From Lysobacterales bacterium (GTDB lineage: Bacteria > Pseudomonadota > Gammaproteobacteria > Xanthomonadales > SZUA-38), in contig JANQOZ010000027.1 in assembly GCA_028285525.1 (NCBI GenBank), positions 1 through 64,000 of the forward strand: a DNA stretch of 64,000 nucleotides. Reading direction: 5' to 3'. Below are positions 62,269-64,000 of the stretch, piece after piece. The notes beneath the pieces are model-generated. The model was not told where the DNA came from. It saw only the letters and a list, made by a program, of their open reading frames with translations, and did no database searches. The position numbers were made by a program, and so were the translations under genes. Numbering within the stretch: the stretch's first letter is position 1; each line of letters opens with the position of its first letter.

Positions 62269-63624
62269 ATGTCGCGTGCACTCCTCTTTTCAGGCCCGTC
62301 GCCACTCGCAGCCCCTCGCCCTTTTACGAGTTGCGCTGCGCGTTTGCGCTGCCCTCGCTGGCTAGCGGGGCTGGAGGTACTGCTGGGCGCGACGCTGCTC
62401 GCTGGCAGTGCCAGCTTCTGTGCCCTCGCCCAGGACTCCGAGTCGTGGAGACCTTTTCTGGAGCTGAGAGAACGCTTTTCCTATCTGGACGCTTTTGACT
62501 TTGACAGCCGCAGTCCGGACGCCAATGGACTTTGGGCGCAGCGACTGCATGTCGGCACCGACTACCAAAGTAAGGGCCCGCTGTCGGCACGAGGCGTTCT
62601 GGTCAGCGCCGTAAACCGGGGCGGCCAGGTCAATCCGGTGGAGCGCAATAATCTCGACATCCAGGAAGCCTGGCTGCGCTATTCAGGAGATGGGTGGTCG
62701 GCAACGCTGGGACGTCAGCAGCTGAGGCTCGGCTCGCAGCGGCTGGTGGCGCTGCGCCTTGGTACCAACGTTGTTCGTACCTGGGATGGACTTAAGTTCT
62801 CGGGAGAGTCCGGCAACTGGCGCTGGGACCTGTTTGGGCTGCAGCTCGTGCAGGTTGAGCCCAACGGCAGCTTTAACGACGAAAGCGACAGCGGTCGGAC
62901 CCTCGCCGGGCTCTATGCCACGCGGGGCAGCGAAGCGTTGGGCGTCGATTTTTACTATCTCTATGCCCGCTTCGACCAGCGACGAACGATCGAAGGTCTC
63001 GCTGACCAGGACCGCCATACGGTCGGCACACGCCTGTTCGGCGAGCGCGGCTCCTGGTTCTGGAACTGGGAGACCATCTATCAGTTTGGCGAGCAGGACC
63101 AGGGTGCACAACAGCAGGACATCCGAGCCTGGTCGCTGGCAACCAACACGGGCTATCGGTTTTCGGCCCCCTGGTCGCCGGCGGTGATGATGTCAATCAA
63201 CGTGGCTTCCGGCGATGAGCGGCGGGGAGACGGACGGCTGGAGACGTTCGACGCGCTTTATCCACGGGGCAACTACTTTTCAGAGCTGGCGCAGCTCGGC
63301 CCCTCAAACTTCGTCAACGTCAATCCCTATCTGACGCTGGAGCCGAGCGAACGGCTCAGCCTCAGCTTTGATCTCAACCTCTACTGGCGTCGGGAAGCGG
63401 CGGACGGCGTGTACGGACCGCCGGGCAACATTATCCGCGAACCATCTGGCTCCAACGCGAGATTCGTCAACACGGCCTTTTCCGCTTCGGCGCAGTTGGC
63501 GCTGAGCAAGAACCACCAGCTCGGCCTGGCCATAACCCACTCCCGCCCCGAGCGATTCATCGAGGAAACGGGGCCGTCTGCCAACACCAACTTTATTGAA
63601 TTCACCTTCGAAGCCCGGTACTGA
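62269..63624 (+). CDS. Alginate-export-type outer membrane porin
   Basis: The 451-residue protein has a long leader ending near CALAQ and then alternating beta-strands typical of an outer-membrane barrel of the AlgE/alginate-export family: PFLELRERFSYLDAF, NLDIQEAWLRYSG, WSATLGRQQLRLGSQRLVAL, and RTWDGLKFSG. It ends with phenylalanine-type residues in ANTNFIEFTFEARY, a normal barrel C-terminus. It probably passes a small organic compound through the outer membrane. The ATG at 62269 gives the best leader; the open frame begins at 62176. The exported amidohydrolase gene follows in 22 bases. Confidence 0.82.
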   Translation: MSRALLFSGPSPLAAPRPFTSCAARLRCPRWLAGLEVLLGATLLAGSASFCALAQDSESWRPFLELRERFSYLDAFDFDSRSPDANGLWAQRLHVGTDYQSKGPLSARGVLVSAVNRGGQVNPVERNNLDIQEAWLRYSGDGWSATLGRQQLRLGSQRLVALRLGTNVVRTWDGLKFSGESGNWRWDLFGLQLVQVEPNGSFNDESDSGRTLAGLYATRGSEALGVDFYYLYARFDQRRTIEGLADQDRHTVGTRLFGERGSWFWNWETIYQFGEQDQGAQQQDIRAWSLATNTGYRFSAPWSPAVMMSINVASGDERRGDGRLETFDALYPRGNYFSELAQLGPSNFVNVNPYLTLEPSERLSLSFDLNLYWRREAADGVYGPPGNIIREPSGSNARFVNTAFSASAQLALSKNHQLGLAITHSRPERFIEETGPSANTNFIEFTFEARY

Positions 63625-63646
63625 TCGAGCCGGCTGGGAGCACACC

Positions 63647-64000
63647 ATGAACCATAAAAATTTGTCCAAAGCCTCGCTGTCACGGCGCCAGTTTGTCGCC
63701 GGTGCCGGTGCCGGCCTGCTGACAGCCCTGAACTCAAATCCTGCTCTGGCCCAGTCGGATGCGGAGCTCATCCTGACCGACGGGAATATCCTGACCCAGG
63801 ACGTCCTGCGCCCGAAGGCCAGCGCCATTGCGATGCGCGGCGGCCTGGTTCAGGCGGTCGGCGACGAGAGCACCATATTGAAGTTGCGGGGTAAGCAGAC
63901 ACAGGTCATCTCCCTGGGCGGCCGCACCGTCATCCCCGGGCTGAATGACAGCCACATGCACCCCACTCGCGCTGGGCGTTTCTATGCGCTGGAGCTTCGC
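63647..64000 (+). CDS. Exported metal-dependent amidohydrolase (5' part, cut by window)
   Basis: Only the first 118 residues are in the window. A twin-arginine-like leader (LSRRQFVAGAGAG, cleavage near NPALAQ) is followed by ELILTDGNILTQD, AIAMRGGLVQAVGDEST, and RTVIPGLNDSHMHPTRAG, the N-terminal barrel and HxH metal motif of the amidohydrolase-3/YtcJ group. GGAG lies before the ATG. It directly follows the porin gene, so the pair may import and hydrolyse one substrate in the periplasm. Confidence 0.85.
   Translation, partial: MNHKNLSKASLSRRQFVAGAGAGLLTALNSNPALAQSDAELILTDGNILTQDVLRPKASAIAMRGGLVQAVGDESTILKLRGKQTQVISLGGRTVIPGLNDSHMHPTRAGRFYALELR

Noticed and set aside
1..64000. Mobile elements, CRISPR arrays, tRNA or rRNA genes
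   Set aside because: No transposase or integrase motifs, regularly spaced repeats, cloverleaf-like segments or rRNA-like stretches were found; gene groups look native and evenly GC-rich.

Overview
This 64 kb window is GC-rich, densely coded bacterial DNA with 60 supported protein genes, two of them cut by the window edges. I see no rRNA, tRNA, CRISPR array or insertion sequence. The gene order paaZ-paaY divergent from paaABCDE, an NhaR-like LysR regulator, many exported and Tat-type redox proteins, a C-terminal FADGFE tag and a C-terminal GLWFDPSFDGEGY domain together suggest a gammaproteobacterium, probably an environmental or marine relative of the Xanthomonadales/Chromatiales side. That placement is inferred from gene content, not from a marker gene.

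Layout. 1-6014: phenylacetate degradation, with paaZ (cut at the left edge) and paaY facing the phenylacetyl-CoA epoxidase genes paaABCDE across a perfect 11-bp inverted repeat. 6046-11516: small membrane proteins, an XRE/MmyB-type regulator, and an overlapping trio of exported proteins (ASCH-domain protein, nuclease-like lipoprotein, DUF5329), followed by three unknown membrane genes. 11662-23654: ten minus-strand genes that look like one catabolic operon, with two VAO-type flavin oxidases, a flavin monooxygenase, an aminotransferase, an acyl-CoA ligase, an amidohydrolase, TRAP transporter membrane subunits without a binding protein, a DUF3598-like protein and a tandem alpha/beta hydrolase. 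It is divided from a divergent enone/alkenal-reductase-type gene (23739) by a 30-bp operator-like palindrome. 24757-32655: a transporter, a methyltransferase, a lipoprotein hydrolase, an M20 peptidase, an NhaR-like regulator and unknowns.

33378-41393: a second catabolic group that echoes the first (alpha/beta hydrolase, VOC protein, MDR reductase, nitronate-monooxygenase-like enzyme, TIM-barrel isomerase, berberine-bridge-type oxidase, and a nitrilase relative that lacks its catalytic cysteine). 41394-49820: a 370-bp leader with mutually exclusive inverted repeats, then a 2159-residue secreted protein that joins a galactose-oxidase-type copper radical oxidase to PA14, lectin-like, PKD, beta-propeller and di-heme cytochrome c modules, then a YtkA-like/di-heme MauG-family protein. 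49929-64000: a transporter, a GDSL hydrolase, two DUF1838 proteins with a hydrolase, an FG-GAP protein coupled to a large lipoprotein, a thioredoxin-fold protein, an isochorismatase-type hydrolase, an alginate-export-type porin and the start of an exported amidohydrolase.

How it works together (inference): the two catabolic groups may convert an aromatic or other natural product into CoA thioesters, with phenylacetyl-CoA epoxidation and ring cleavage as a central route. The copper oxidase/di-heme pair is the strongest candidate for an undescribed system: an extracellular oxidase carrying its own electron-accepting or peroxide-handling haem module, with a second haem enzyme encoded just behind it.
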